DNA of 64,000 bases. It comes from Paracoccidioides lutzii Pb01. Lineage: Eukaryota > Ascomycota > Eurotiomycetes > Onygenales > Ajellomycetaceae. The position numbers were made by a program, and so were the translations under genes. The notes beneath the pieces were generated by a model, which saw only the letters and a program-made list of their open reading frames with translations, was not told where the DNA came from and searched no databases. The stretch covers positions 1,647,658 to 1,711,657 of the forward strand of contig NW_015440947.1 of the NCBI RefSeq assembly GCF_000150705.2. Reading direction: 5' to 3'. Of the stretch, positions 35,483-45,722 are shown in pieces; the first letter of the stretch is position 1, and each line of letters opens with the position of its first letter.

Positions 35483-37428
35483 TCACATTTCACTCTGCAA
35501 GAATTCTTCAAAAGAACTAAACTGAGGGTTGTCTTCTCCTAGGCGGTCAAAGGGGTTATTGCGTTGCATGATAACGTCTGTGTCAGTGTTCAGTCGATGA
35601 TTCGAATTCTGGCGTATTGAAAACGGTCCAGAGCCGTTGAATCTGTGAAACCCTTCATCCGTCTGTCTTTGATTGATTAGAGTAGATGGGTTATCCTGAG
35701 TAGACGGGATATCCTGCCCAGGAGCATTTTGTTCAAATGGAATTTGCGATGAGCTAAAAACTTGCTGCGGTGTTGTTGATGGGTTCGACAGGAACTGAGT
35801 ATTTGATAAGGTTGTTTGCATCATCGAAAGGGGCCATTGTTGTTGTTGCTGTTGCTCCTGTTGCTGATTTATTGAACCCGTAGCATGCAGATTATAGCTT
35901 AATACACTTATGGCGGTTGACGGGAACGATTGATGTAGGCGCTGGCCATGTCCTGGATGATAAGTATTTTGGTTCCAAGAGGCAAGCAGATTAGCCTGAG
36001 AGTTGAAATGATCGGCGGAGCCAACATCGGTCCCCAAGGATGGCAACCCGTTGTTCTTGGAACCACACCCGAATCCCGTTCCCGGAGTGATAAAGTTGCT
36101 TGGGAGCCCTGGAGCAGTTGAAATCTCCAGGTCTCCAAATCCCATTCCTCCCCAGGAATTATTAGAAGAATTGAAACCGCTCGATATATTGGCTTGATCA
36201 GCCCAGGTAGTCTGATCACTTTGAGCGGTGGTCCCTTGGACAGCAGATTCCTGGAACGGACTGAGGAGTCTAGGAGGTCCAACTCCTTGGTCGCTGTCGT
36301 GTTGTTGAAGATCGTTGGAACCAACCAGATTTGAATTTTCCTGTTCGCCCATTCCTTGCGTCTGTTGGGCTTCTGTTTCTGGAGGATAGTTGCTCGGTTC
36401 GGGAGCATCTCCTCGCCTCTCCCCTCGGGTTTCTCTAAACCAGGAAGGAGGTAGCATTTCCAAGGGCAGCTGGCGCCAGTCGTCGACTTTAGAGTTGGCA
36501 ACTTTTTCTAAAAGTTGACCATGTACGGCCAGCGCCTCTGCCAGCCTAGCACTTGGGATGTGAAATTGTTGATCGACGAGAAAATAATCACATTGGTAGT
36601 AGATTGGCGGTGCGTCAGCTAGGTTTTTGGCTCGAAGGCACATTGGCACAGCTCTACGCCCATTTATTGGTTGATCAAAGTAAACCACGTCCATTGTCGT
36701 ATTGAATGACACCTGTAGAGAGATAGGTGGTCAAAAAGCAGACGGACATGCATAAGTAATCTAAAGTAGAGGGCTGAGGCTTACCTGGTCCTGGCTCAAC
36801 TTGTCTACCCGTTCTATCTCCGTCCTTGTCACTCCGCCGCGCCGGTTTGTCCAACATGACAGACCAAGAGGCGCACGAGCTTCCCGTTCCCGCCGCATAT
36901 TGAGCGAATTGTCACTTGGAAGAACGGTCTTCGCGACTGTCATTCGAGCCTTGATGTCCCGATATGTCAATCGGGAGTCCAATCTCATCCAGTACTCAAG
37001 CTGCCAGCCCATCGGGCGCGCTGATATATAGCGCGGCAGAAACGGAAAGGCACGAATTACTGCCCCATCGTAATCATTCACCTCCTGACCATTCTCGATC
37101 ATATTGGGAATTGGTGTTGTTGGACGCTGATTCGGAGGATCCAGCTGGAACAACAGGGGCGGGAGACTGCCGTTGTCATATTCGCAATTCGCAGGGTGGT
37201 AACAAGTATGATTGGCATCTGGAGGAAATGTGTCTATATATACAGAAGTATTAGGGATAAAGTTCACAGAAAGGAAAGAGAAAAAATTCACTCACGGCGG
37301 CAGTGTAACACTGAAGATGCAGGGGCTGTTATCATATTAGCACATGCATAAATTTATGAGAAACATATCAACAAACCTGGGATTACAGCTGGAATTGAGG
37401 CTAACTGATTTTGTTCTGATTCAGCCAT
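35483..37428 (-). CDS. Unknown Gln-rich protein with 'WMRLD' domain (paralog 1)
   Basis: Four minus-strand exons (37428-37377, 37325-37296, 37233-36785, 36712-35483) encode 586 residues. I do not recognise a named family. Residues 86-165 form a domain shared with the neighbouring gene at 39440-41977: I-R-A-F, LP-x2-IS, then WMRLDSRLTYRDIKARM (109 on), N-S-L-N-x2-R, and a final Trp. A second globular-looking part follows (MDVVYFDQPINGRRAVPM, YYQCDYFLVDQQFHIPSARL). From about residue 300 the protein is Asn/Gln/Ser/Pro-rich, with a short run of eight Gln and the acidic-aromatic end FSSFEEFLQSEM, which resembles an activation segment. I infer a nuclear regulator with a helix-turn-helix-like domain, but nothing proves this. 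Confidence 0.75.
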
Positions 37429-39216
37429 CCTTCCTTCCATAATCTTAGGACAGCTTTAAACTCATGAAAAGATTATGCAATAAGCAGCCTATCTCTGATT
37501 GTTTGTTTGTATGTCGTGATGATCAAACAGAGAGAATGTTACAAGGTGTGGTATTAGCATCAATAGTAAGAAATCTGACTTCAACAGGTGTTATAGACAT
37601 CAGTTTGTATAGAGGAGTTTCTTGTAGGTGGAAAAAAGTCAGGTGATAGCAAAACTGCTGCAGAGAGAAGGCCGTTGAGCCAGATAGAAAGTAGGGAGAA
37701 CTAACAAGAGTGTTGATCGTGAGATGAGAAGAACATGAAGAGAAAAGGACGGAAAGGAGAGGATAAACACAAGTATACAGCAGACATCGAAACTCCTAAT
37801 CCGCAGCGGCGAGTTACGAAAATTCACCGACCGTATTGCACAAAGAAGCAGAAGCATTAAGGAGACAACGAAAGGCAACAAGGGTGGAAATATACTAGAT
37901 ACCCCCATCTCTAATCGAAGAAACTCCGAGGAGCAAGTTGGGCAAAGGCAGGAGAGTAGCTGGTATATGCAGGGACATCGAATCAACTATTCGTTAACAA
38001 TACGCATTATGTCGATAGCCAGCCTCTCATCGCCTCCTAAATTCTATCCCCATAGTTCCTCACTATCTGAGCAGGGGCATTACTGTGGTATAGAATGGAG
38101 GTTACCGGATAATCTTCCTCACCCTTCAAAGAGCGGTAACGCCCGTATGGTAAAGAAAATTCTTGGTGCCATAATGAGCGCAAGCACAGCCATGTGCCAC
38201 TTCGATAGGCACGAAAAAGACTTTAACTTTTTTAACCCCAGCCGAATTAGTCTTCATTCTGCGATTATGCTGGCACAATCAACTTACAGACTGAAAGATA
38301 TTGGCCAGAGTCTAAGACGTGAACTTCTGGACTCCTCACAACCCCGTCCACTCCAGAACTTCAAAAACATGGCCATGGAGTTAGAGCCTCAAGGCAAATA
38401 CATGTAATTGTGTCGTAAACTTATATTGGCCATATTCTCACCGTCAATGTTCTATAACGGATGCTGTGAACAGATTTTGATAGGGCCGTCGATATTGTAT
38501 GAGGTTGGATGCGAACTCGCCAACGACGACCTTGGGATCAACCGAGGAACCCGCCAACCTTAACCTTATTTTAACGACACCTAAACCATAACCTCTCCAT
38601 CCCACGATCCTGACAACACGTAAAGAGTCCAACTCCTAATTTCAGATGTTCTTACGCTGTAAAATAGGAACCAGTATCCCTGATTTAACAACAATATTTT
38701 GTAATAGTCGGCAGCTTGTGGTACCACCAAAGTCTCTAATGTTTTAAGAACCAGCATCCCCCTGAATTCTCGCTCACCCAGACTTTCTGCGGCGTCTTTG
38801 AGTCCCTCATGTTCAGCAAGGCATATAAAATTATGACAAGGACCCAAACCATCTGCAGTGAAAGCGTTCCACGATTTGATATCCTGTGAACTGGTATCCC
38901 CAGTCAGCTCCATCTTAACCATTTGCGAGTCGGCTCAGTTGGGAGCCAACGGCATATTGTTCCAAGAAATACCCAACTACCTCAATATTAAAGTATCTCA
39001 CTTCTTAAAGGTTTGAATACATGAACTGAACATCTGTGTGAAAAAGGATTTACATTGCTATGAATTAAGCTACCTAACAGCACTGACACACTTTGTATCA
39101 ACTACGGAAGGTAGGTACATACAATCTACGATCATGACCAGCAGAAACAAGGTCAAATCTGAATCACATACTTTCTTTCACCCCAAACCCCAACCCCCTC
39201 CACCCCCACACCGAAA

Positions 39217-39248
<32 letters not shown>

Positions 39249-39439
39249 AAGAAAAGAAAAGAAAAAAAGAAAAAAGAAAAAAGGAGAGGCCAAGCAAGCA
39301 ACACTAACTAGGTACACAGAATTATAAAGCTACGCATCCGTCACCAACACATACCTCACAATGCAGCGATTCCATTCGAGACCGGCAAATAGCACAATAA
39401 TTTGAGAACAGGACCATTGTTCTAAACCATCCAACAGTC
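37429..39439. other. Spacer between the two paralogs
   Basis: Two kb separate the paralogs. A frame of 146 codons at 37967-38407 (+) and one of 113 codons at 38581-38922 (-, containing GEREFRGMLVLKTLETLVVP) have no recognised family; either could be a gene remnant. A purine tract of A and GAAAA units fills 39214-39292. Confidence 0.4.
39214..39292 (+). repeat. Polypurine A/GAAAA tract
   Basis: A run of 19-20 A is followed by irregular GAAAA, GAAAAAA and GAAAAAG units. The strand bias is total: purines only over more than 70 bases. Confidence 0.85.
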
Positions 39440-41977
39440 CTAGAAGGTATTTTCCTCATGAAAGCCCTCCAGCTGCTTGCAATACTCAAGGTCGAGGTCA
39501 TATTCCCGATGATATTTTAATCCTCTCAGCATTATCTCATACACAATCGGACTTTCGCTTTTTTCATTGAAACTCAGATGAGGTGTAGGGGGTGGGCCAG
39601 CAAGGGAAGGAAATAACTCCCAACCCACATTGTCAAATCCTCCCTCCATATCAAATTCCCCCTCGAAATATATGATGTATTTATCCACTCGAGAATTGAC
39701 TGCCTCAATTTTTCGCATTGCCTCAGACATTTCAAGGTACCATAGGTAGTTGACGTCCATATTCCACGGATTCCATGGACAAGGCAAAGTGGGAACTAGG
39801 ATTGGTGTTGCCTGCTCTTCTTTTATAGCCTCTTTAGTTTTGGTTTCATTAGCTGTGGCTTCTTTGAATGCAGCATTTTTGGCTTTGATTTTTTTGACTC
39901 TGGCTTTTTCGAGTCCGGCTTTTTCAAATCTGATGTTTTTGGGTATGGCGCCTTTGCCTCTGGCTTGCTTTAATCTGGTTTCTTTTGGTCTATCTTTGAA
40001 ATTGGCATCCTCGTGTCTGCCGTTTTCCAATCTGTCTTTTTCAGATCCCTTTTCTCTTGGTAACTCTTCTAGTAGGTTTTCTGCAGCTGGCTCTCTAACA
40101 TTGGCTGTTTGGCAGTGAGAATCTTCTCCCAGTGATACGATGAGAGGCACGTTCAAAGTTTCGAGGACCCCGGCCTCTGCACAGGCCTCGTTTTCCTTTT
40201 CAGCCTGTACGTTGCTCTCTTGACCTTCTCCAGATCCTTCATTTCCATCTTCAGATGCGTCTGTCATTCCCGTATCTTCATCTTGTTTTTGAACAACATT
40301 CGGCATATTCTGGCTACCGCCACTATGTGTTCTATTGACGCTGTTCTCGAAGATGATGTGACCCTCGTGCATTGGCTTCTGAGAAATGTTTGTACGAGCA
40401 TGGTCCTCATCAAACACATTAATCACGATATAGTTTGTTTCTCTAGGAAGCATATCATGGTTATATTCATTTCCGTTTTGGTTGACTTGGGGTTCTTCTC
40501 TTGGATAAGGTAATTGTTGGATCGCGTTATGGAGTTGATCGTTAGTCTCTGGCGCGGTATCATCAATCGTTGCAGAATATTGATCATAGGGCGTATCAGG
40601 ATGCTGACTATGAGACACTCGGGGATGTGGGCCATCAGGCATACCTGAGAGCTGGTTATGGGTACCTGCAATCTGTTGCCCATAGCGCATATCTTGGAGC
40701 TGGGCATAGGCCGTTATTGCAGGCTGTTGATTATAGGACATATCAGGAAACTTACGATGATTCATTGCAGGATGTTTATCATAAAACATTTCATGAGGCT
40801 GGTTATGGGCCATTGTAGGCTGTGAATCATAGCCCAGTCGTCGGAGCACGTCCCCAAGTTGCTCATCAGTCATTTCGAAGGGTTGATAGTCGAGTATTTC
40901 AGGCTGTTGATTATACGGCATATCAGAAAGGTGGATATGAGTTACTGGAGGTGGTTGTTGGCCGTAATGCACTCCTGACAGCTGGCAATTGGCGATTGAA
41001 AGCTGTTGGTCATAGTGCGCTGTTGGGGACTGGTTATGGATCGCTGTGAGCTGGTGGCCATAGGGCATTCCTTGGAACTGGTTATGGGTCAGAGTGGAGT
41101 GTTGAACATGGCTTTCGTAGACGGCCTGTCCTAGATATTGAAGTTGCTCTGGCGAATATGTTTGAGGTGTTAGTGCCATAGAAGGCTGTTGCAGACGGAC
41201 TTCCACCAGATTAGGCTGCGTCATGATGGAATTGTTCATCCCGATTTCCTGCTGTCTTGGTCGACGCTGTGACATCATGCCGTTTTGCTCCATGGTTGCC
41301 AATTGTTCAATCAGTTGTTGCTGTTCTATAGCGAAAGTACGTAGGCGTTGACCATATGCCTCGGGAACGGGGATTCTCCCGCCAGCTTCACCCAGTGCTG
41401 GATTGATTAGTCCAGGCGTCAACCCACGAGTGGAATTCACTGCCGGATCAATGCCTTTCTTTCGCAATTTCTGGTCGATTTCTGCCGCAGTCTCCTGAGT
41501 TTTTTTATTTCCAGTTCCCCAGGACAAAATGTGGAATGCCTGGCGAAATCTGACGCTACGCTGTTGCAGTGCATTGTTGGATATGCGCAACTTCGGGTTC
41601 ATACGTTTGGTGATATCTTCCAGGAGGATCCGCCTATCAAGGCGCATCCATGCCTCAACTCGAAATTCTTCAACATTCGTAGAAATTCTGTCTGGCAGAA
41701 TTTCCAAGGCGCGCAGGTTTGAGTCCCCTTCCCAGGGCGATGGCTTTGTGGGTAGTTGGATATGTGCTCTCACTTGGGGAGCGGTCGGTCTGAAAACGTA
41801 TAGGATGCCGGGAAGGTTATCAACAGACCATTCTGTCTGACCAGGCATAGGGTCGGTGATATTGTGCACATCGGATCGTGCAGCAGCACTGTGCTGGCGT
41901 GGTACTAAATTAAACTGTCAGATTTTCCTGTGCAAAACACATGTATCAGAGTATTCACCTTTGAGTTTTGACGCCAT
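39440..41977 (-). CDS. Unknown repeat-rich protein with 'WMRLD' domain (paralog 2)
   Basis: Two minus-strand exons (41977-41959, 41904-39440) encode 827 residues; the first exon is 19 nt and gives MASKLK. The domain shared with the gene at 35483-37428 lies at residues 70-140: RALEILPDRISTNVEEF, WMRLDRRILLEDITKRM (from 92), NNALQQRSVRFRQAFHILSW. Its NALQQRSVRFR helix resembles a DNA-recognition helix; that is inference. Residues about 275-460 are degenerate 16-17-residue repeats with Y-x-QQP and a final L-x-x-M. Residues about 620-705 are a Lys-rich five-residue repeat. The end is more globular (WNPWNMDVNYLWYLEMSE, YHREYDLDLEYCKQLEGF). Family and function are unknown. Confidence 0.75.
39813..40061 (-). 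repeat. 15-bp coding repeat (Lys-rich pentapeptides)
   Basis: Read in frame, the region encodes about 15 units of the form K-(E/N/Q)-(A/T/I)-(R/K/A)-x, such as KETRL KQARG KGAIP KNIRF, then EKAGL EKARV KKIKA KNAAF KEATA. The DNA shows the matching 15-base periodicity. Confidence 0.8.
40545..41095 (-). repeat. 48-51-bp coding minisatellite
   Basis: Around ten degenerate units of 16-17 codons lie in tandem, for example HYGQQPPPVTHIHLSDM, PYNQQPEILDYQPFEM, SYNQQPAITAYAQLQDM and RYGQQIAGTHNQLSGM. One unit is interrupted by TDEQLGDVLRRLG. Confidence 0.8.
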
Positions 41978-43084
41978 TTTCTTTTCGTTACCGTCGACCA
42001 GCGGTGGTAACTCGTTTTTCTATTAATTGGTAAATTGGATTCAAGACCTGCTTGCTGGTCCGCAATTGCTGATATGAAATTGAGAGTGGTATATGTCGAG
42101 GGTCTATCTCGAAGCCCCGCTTCAAGATTAAGGGGTAGTGAGTGGAAAGAATACCAGATTCTTCTTATCTAAACGGGGGCAAAAAAAAAAGTTCTTGCTA
42201 GCAAGGAGAAAGAAAGAAAAGGAATTGTACGAACTTCGAACCGGAGATAGAAAGGTAAGTTCAAGAAAAGGATGAAAGGGATGTAGAAGGGATGAGAAAA
42301 GAAAAAGAGTTCCCTTTCGTCTCAGACGAAAGTGCACGACATGCGAGCCCCAGCTCCCTTACAATGGATCAGTGAAGATGGCTCAATACATGGGTTACGT
42401 AGCATTCTGGATAGGATATTGACCCCTTTAGGACTCTATTCACAGGCATAGGTGGTTCTAGATGCCGTGTGGGTGAAGAGCATAGCATCTAGATTCACTT
42501 ACACTCTCGACCAAAACTCGATCCAACTGAAAGGCATTGCTAAGCATTGCTAATAAACACGGAATGCATAGGAAATTCTTTTCATTAGTAGTACCTGAAC
42601 ATTAGTAATAGCTGTAGCATTTCGTCAATTTCATGAAAAATATCAACTTTAACGACCTGATGTGCTCCAATAGGGAAATCAATGCCCCTTTTCCCAGGAA
42701 CCTTACCGCTCCCACATTCACGTCCCAAAAAAAGCGTAACCTCGGAACCAGTGTTACTGCCGTAAAAGCCATAATGCCATGCCGTTTAAGTTCTTTCATA
42801 TCTTTTTCTTATGAATGACGCTGATGAATACACGGACATGTCACTTCAAGCTGTGATGGTTTTGTCGCTTATCGCGGTTAATGATCTGGGTTCAGAGCTT
42901 CGTAGACCGGTCTAGATGGGAGGAGGCTGGGCGTTTAACTATATCTCCATGGATTATTTGGGCAACCACCAAACTAAGAACAAACCCATCCAGAAAGCTC
43001 CAATGCTCCAATTGAATACTGTCCCACACCAGTTATCGCTGGCTCTTATCATCTAGAGGTAACTCGTGATTCCTACAGAAATAA
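41978..43084. promoter_or_regulatory. Divergent spacer, paralog 2 / POP8
   Basis: The 1.1 kb between the two outward-reading genes contains both promoters. A short direct repeat (TAAGCATTGC twice) lies at 42540-42560. No gene is supported. Confidence 0.5.
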
Positions 43085-43693
43085 ATGACAGCTGCACCAG
43101 GGCAAGGAGCTACAATGGCCACCAAGGAACCCCCCGCTAAACCATCGGAAACCTTGATTCCTTCCAAAAGGAAAACCACAGACAGTTCCGCCTCTGACAA
43201 CGGCCTCCCCATAAATTTCACATCCCGCAAACCTCCCTGGTCCTATCTCAAGCTTCAGTTGTATGTAAAATTCACACCCCCACCCAAAAGCTGCCTCATG
43301 GGGAGAAAAAACTATATAAAAATATCACCAACACTAATCCCGCACAGAATCACTCAGCCCTCTCCCCCATCATCCTCACCCTCAACCCCCTTAGACGAAA
43401 TAACAGCACGCACATACCTAACCACCGCCCTCTCCCAATTCCTCGGCATCTCCGGCACATCCATCTCAATCGACATCCTTAAAATCGAAAACTCCACAGG
43501 ACAAAAAAATAATAATAACATAGTATGGATTCGCGTCCCCCGCGACGACGCAGCGGCTGTGGTAGCAGCTGTTAGTTCGTGGATTGGAAACGGGAGTCAG
43601 GTTGGGAGTAGTGTTTCTTGGAGAGTTCGGGCGAAGGGTAGTTTCCTGGGTGCGTTGATAGGTGGGACGGGGAGGGAATTGTTTGCACCTTGA
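43085..43693 (+). CDS. POP8: RNase P/MRP subunit POP8
   Basis: Two exons (43085-43260, 43348-43693) encode 173 residues. Pop8 is a small protein of nuclear RNase P and RNase MRP, needed for tRNA and rRNA processing. The conserved core starts at SRKPPWSYLKLQL, directly at the splice, and continues with ARTYLTTALSQFLGISGTS, SIDILKIENS and VWIRVPRDDAAAVVAAVSSW. The 87-nt intron (donor GTATGT, acceptor GCACAG) is in frame and has no stop, so an unspliced reading of 202 residues is also open; the spliced form fits the family. A second ATG at 43115 (MATKEPP) is an alternative start. Its context is otherwise unremarkable. Confidence 0.88.
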   Translation: MTAAPGQGATMATKEPPAKPSETLIPSKRKTTDSSASDNGLPINFTSRKPPWSYLKLQLYVKFTPPPKSCLMGRKNYIKISPTLIPHRITQPSPPSSSPSTPLDEITARTYLTTALSQFLGISGTSISIDILKIENSTGQKNNNNIVWIRVPRDDAAAVVAAVSSWIGNGSQVGSSVSWRVRAKGSFLGALIGGTGRELFAP

Positions 43694-44490
43694 GGGGCAA
43701 GGGATGATGGTTATTCTTCCCCCCCCCCAAAACATCTCCCAATGGCGTAGGCGCCAAAGATAAATCAATTTACATGACGGAACGGAGGCTATTAGAAGGT
43801 CGCCGATGTCTTAAATGGACCATCGCTTTGGATCCACTGACATCATGTCAAATTCCGGCCGGTGCGGTATATCGGGCTCGTTGCTTCTTCAGTCAATGCG
43901 TGCCAGTAAATGCACAATATCACGGGGTGCGAAGGGCCGAAGGACCATGAAACACAGCCGGGGTCTAAACCACAGGCTATCGAAACGAATGTTTTCACGG
44001 CGGTGAAAATTGGTTTGGCAATGATAATAATACACTTCGGAGAAATCTGTCGCTTCAAAAGTGTGCGATATAACTACCCGTCAATTGCTAACGTACTTCG
44101 ACCCACGTATATCTCACAAAAGTGAGTTAATCATTTTACAATGTGAAGAACATAGGGAACATCTCCCCATCGATTTCCCCTTCTCTTGTCACATTCCCTC
44201 TTTGTGTATTTTGCAAATCATGGTTCATATTTCAGCTGTGTATGTGATATCAAGCTCGGCGTCTTCTTGGCAGGACAGTTAAGCTCTTAAAATCTGCGGT
44301 TCAGGGTTGGCTTGGTGCTTGTCGGTTCACAGCCATCGAGCTGCGAGTCGAGTTTTATTAAACTTGGGCAGCGCCTTCATTCATTTTTCCATTAGCCCAA
44401 TCTCCCCCGGGAGGCTTGGGATGCTTCTCCCAACTCATTCTCTAAGTCATCAATATTGTCACGAGGGATGGAAAACCCTCATCTAAGCAT
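43694..44490. other. Spacer between POP8 and tRNA-Ala
   Basis: No gene is supported in these 0.8 kb. A C tract lies at 43720-43729. Short frames on both strands lack recognisable motifs. Confidence 0.5.
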
Positions 44491-44594
44491 GGGCGATTGG
44501 TTTAGTGGTATAATACCCCCTTAGCATTGTTGGTTGCTCTCGCATTACCCCACCAGCGTGGGGGTGGTCCAGGGTTCGATTCCCTGATCGTCCA
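44491..44594 (+). tRNA. tRNA-Ala (AGC) with a 32-nt intron
   Basis: The ends pair as a 7-bp acceptor stem (GGGCGAT with ATCGTCC) containing the G3:U70 wobble that marks alanine tRNAs, followed by discriminator A. The D arm is GTTT/TAAT-like with AGTGGTA. The anticodon stem CCCCC/GGGGG encloses TT-AGC-A then T, split by a 32-nt intron at the canonical site after position 37 (44527-44558). The T arm is CAGGG TTCGATT CCCTG. A box (TGGTTTAGTGG) and B box (GGTTCGATTCC) are intact. The mature molecule would be 72 nt before CCA addition. Confidence 0.93.
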
Positions 44595-44596
44595 AG

Positions 44597-44602
44597 TTTT
44601 AT

Positions 44603-44657
<55 letters not shown>
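44597..44657 (+). terminator. Pol III terminator and 54-T tract
   Basis: TTTT begins three bases after the tRNA, enough for RNA polymerase III termination. After ATG it is followed by an uninterrupted run of 54 T (44604-44657), far longer than needed. Confidence 0.8.
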
Positions 44658-45722
44658 CGTCTCTTGTGGTCCCTTTTTCTTTTAGGGAGATAATTGATTT
44701 ACCCTTTGTGTTGCCGCTAGCTAGGAGGCCGTATAATTTATTCACTTTTGAAATGTGATTTTGAGCGGCTTGTTGCTTCTTCGATTTAGATTGGAGATAC
44801 GGAGTACATTGGAGCTCGTTATGGAAGCGTTGTACGAGAGGTGGTTGAGACAAAATATAGATATGTCTCTTGGAGTTCAAGACACTTTGACAGTGCTGCA
44901 TATCTAAGAGATAACTACTAGTTATGCCATTAACCTGTTACTCTAAATACAATTCGTTTCGTTTCGCTCCGCAAACCATTGGGAAATCTGGGGAATGCCC
45001 GGTGGTCTACGATGAAAATATCTAATTGCCTGCGGGATACGCCATTAACTACCTAGGTACGTCCATCCACAACAACAATACATATTGTAGTCATCGTTTC
45101 CCCAACAGCTAAACTATGAACGAACCCCGAAATTTTCATTGTTCAACGGCCAAGCGCCATGCAGAAAGCTTAAACCGATCGGATTATCTCCGGCCCGCAA
45201 CACGGGGACCGGGGACCGCACAGGAGGGCGCTTCGGAACAGGCGGGAAGTTCTTATTGGCTTCAATCGCCGATGCCGCTGAGGTAAGAAGCGTGGGGCAG
45301 GTGATGGAGCTTGTTTCCCTGCTCTTGCGGGCGCCGGCCCGCCGATTGAACCGAGCATATGTTGGGGTCAAAGGGCAGAGTGGGAGGAGAGAGGTTGCCG
45401 CCTGCCTGAGGAAGGAGTACCTCAAGGTCACTAACTATAGTTAACTATAACTATGTAACTTAGTTTCTATGTATTAGATAAGTTATGGGGTGAAGAGGCC
45501 CGTTGACTTCCTTTCATCTCCCCTTCTTGCACCTTCATACGGCTTGCAACCATCTCTCCCAAAAGAGTTCGTAAGCTCCGTCGAACGGCTATCTATCTAG
45601 ATATCAACGAGAACGGTTCCTATACTTAACCTCCCGGCTGCGTTGTTTGAACCCACCGTCACACCAGTGACCAAGAAGCCTTGATCTAAACACGTACTTT
45701 CTATCCCTTACCATCGCTCACA
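44658..45722. promoter_or_regulatory. Upstream region of the GABA transaminase gene
   Basis: About 1.1 kb lies between the T tract and the ATG at 45723. Between 45114 and 45444 frames of about 100 codons are open on both strands, in a locally GC-richer patch without a recognised family. A GTTAAC palindrome cluster follows at 45429-45461. Confidence 0.45.
45429..45461. repeat. GTTAACTA palindrome cluster (site 2)
   Basis: A 14-bp perfect palindrome, TATAGTTAACTATA at 45436-45449, sits among CTAACTATAG, ACTATAACTATG and AACTTAG units, about 275 bases upstream of the transaminase start. Confidence 0.8.

Noticed and set aside
39750..41049. Repetitive plus-strand frames opposite the second 'WMRLD' gene
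   Set aside because: They mirror the 15-base and 51-base repeats of the minus-strand gene.
44604..44657. The T tract as coding sequence (poly-Lys on the minus strand)
   Set aside because: A homopolymer run with no gene context; the frame at 44599-44901 is an artefact of it.
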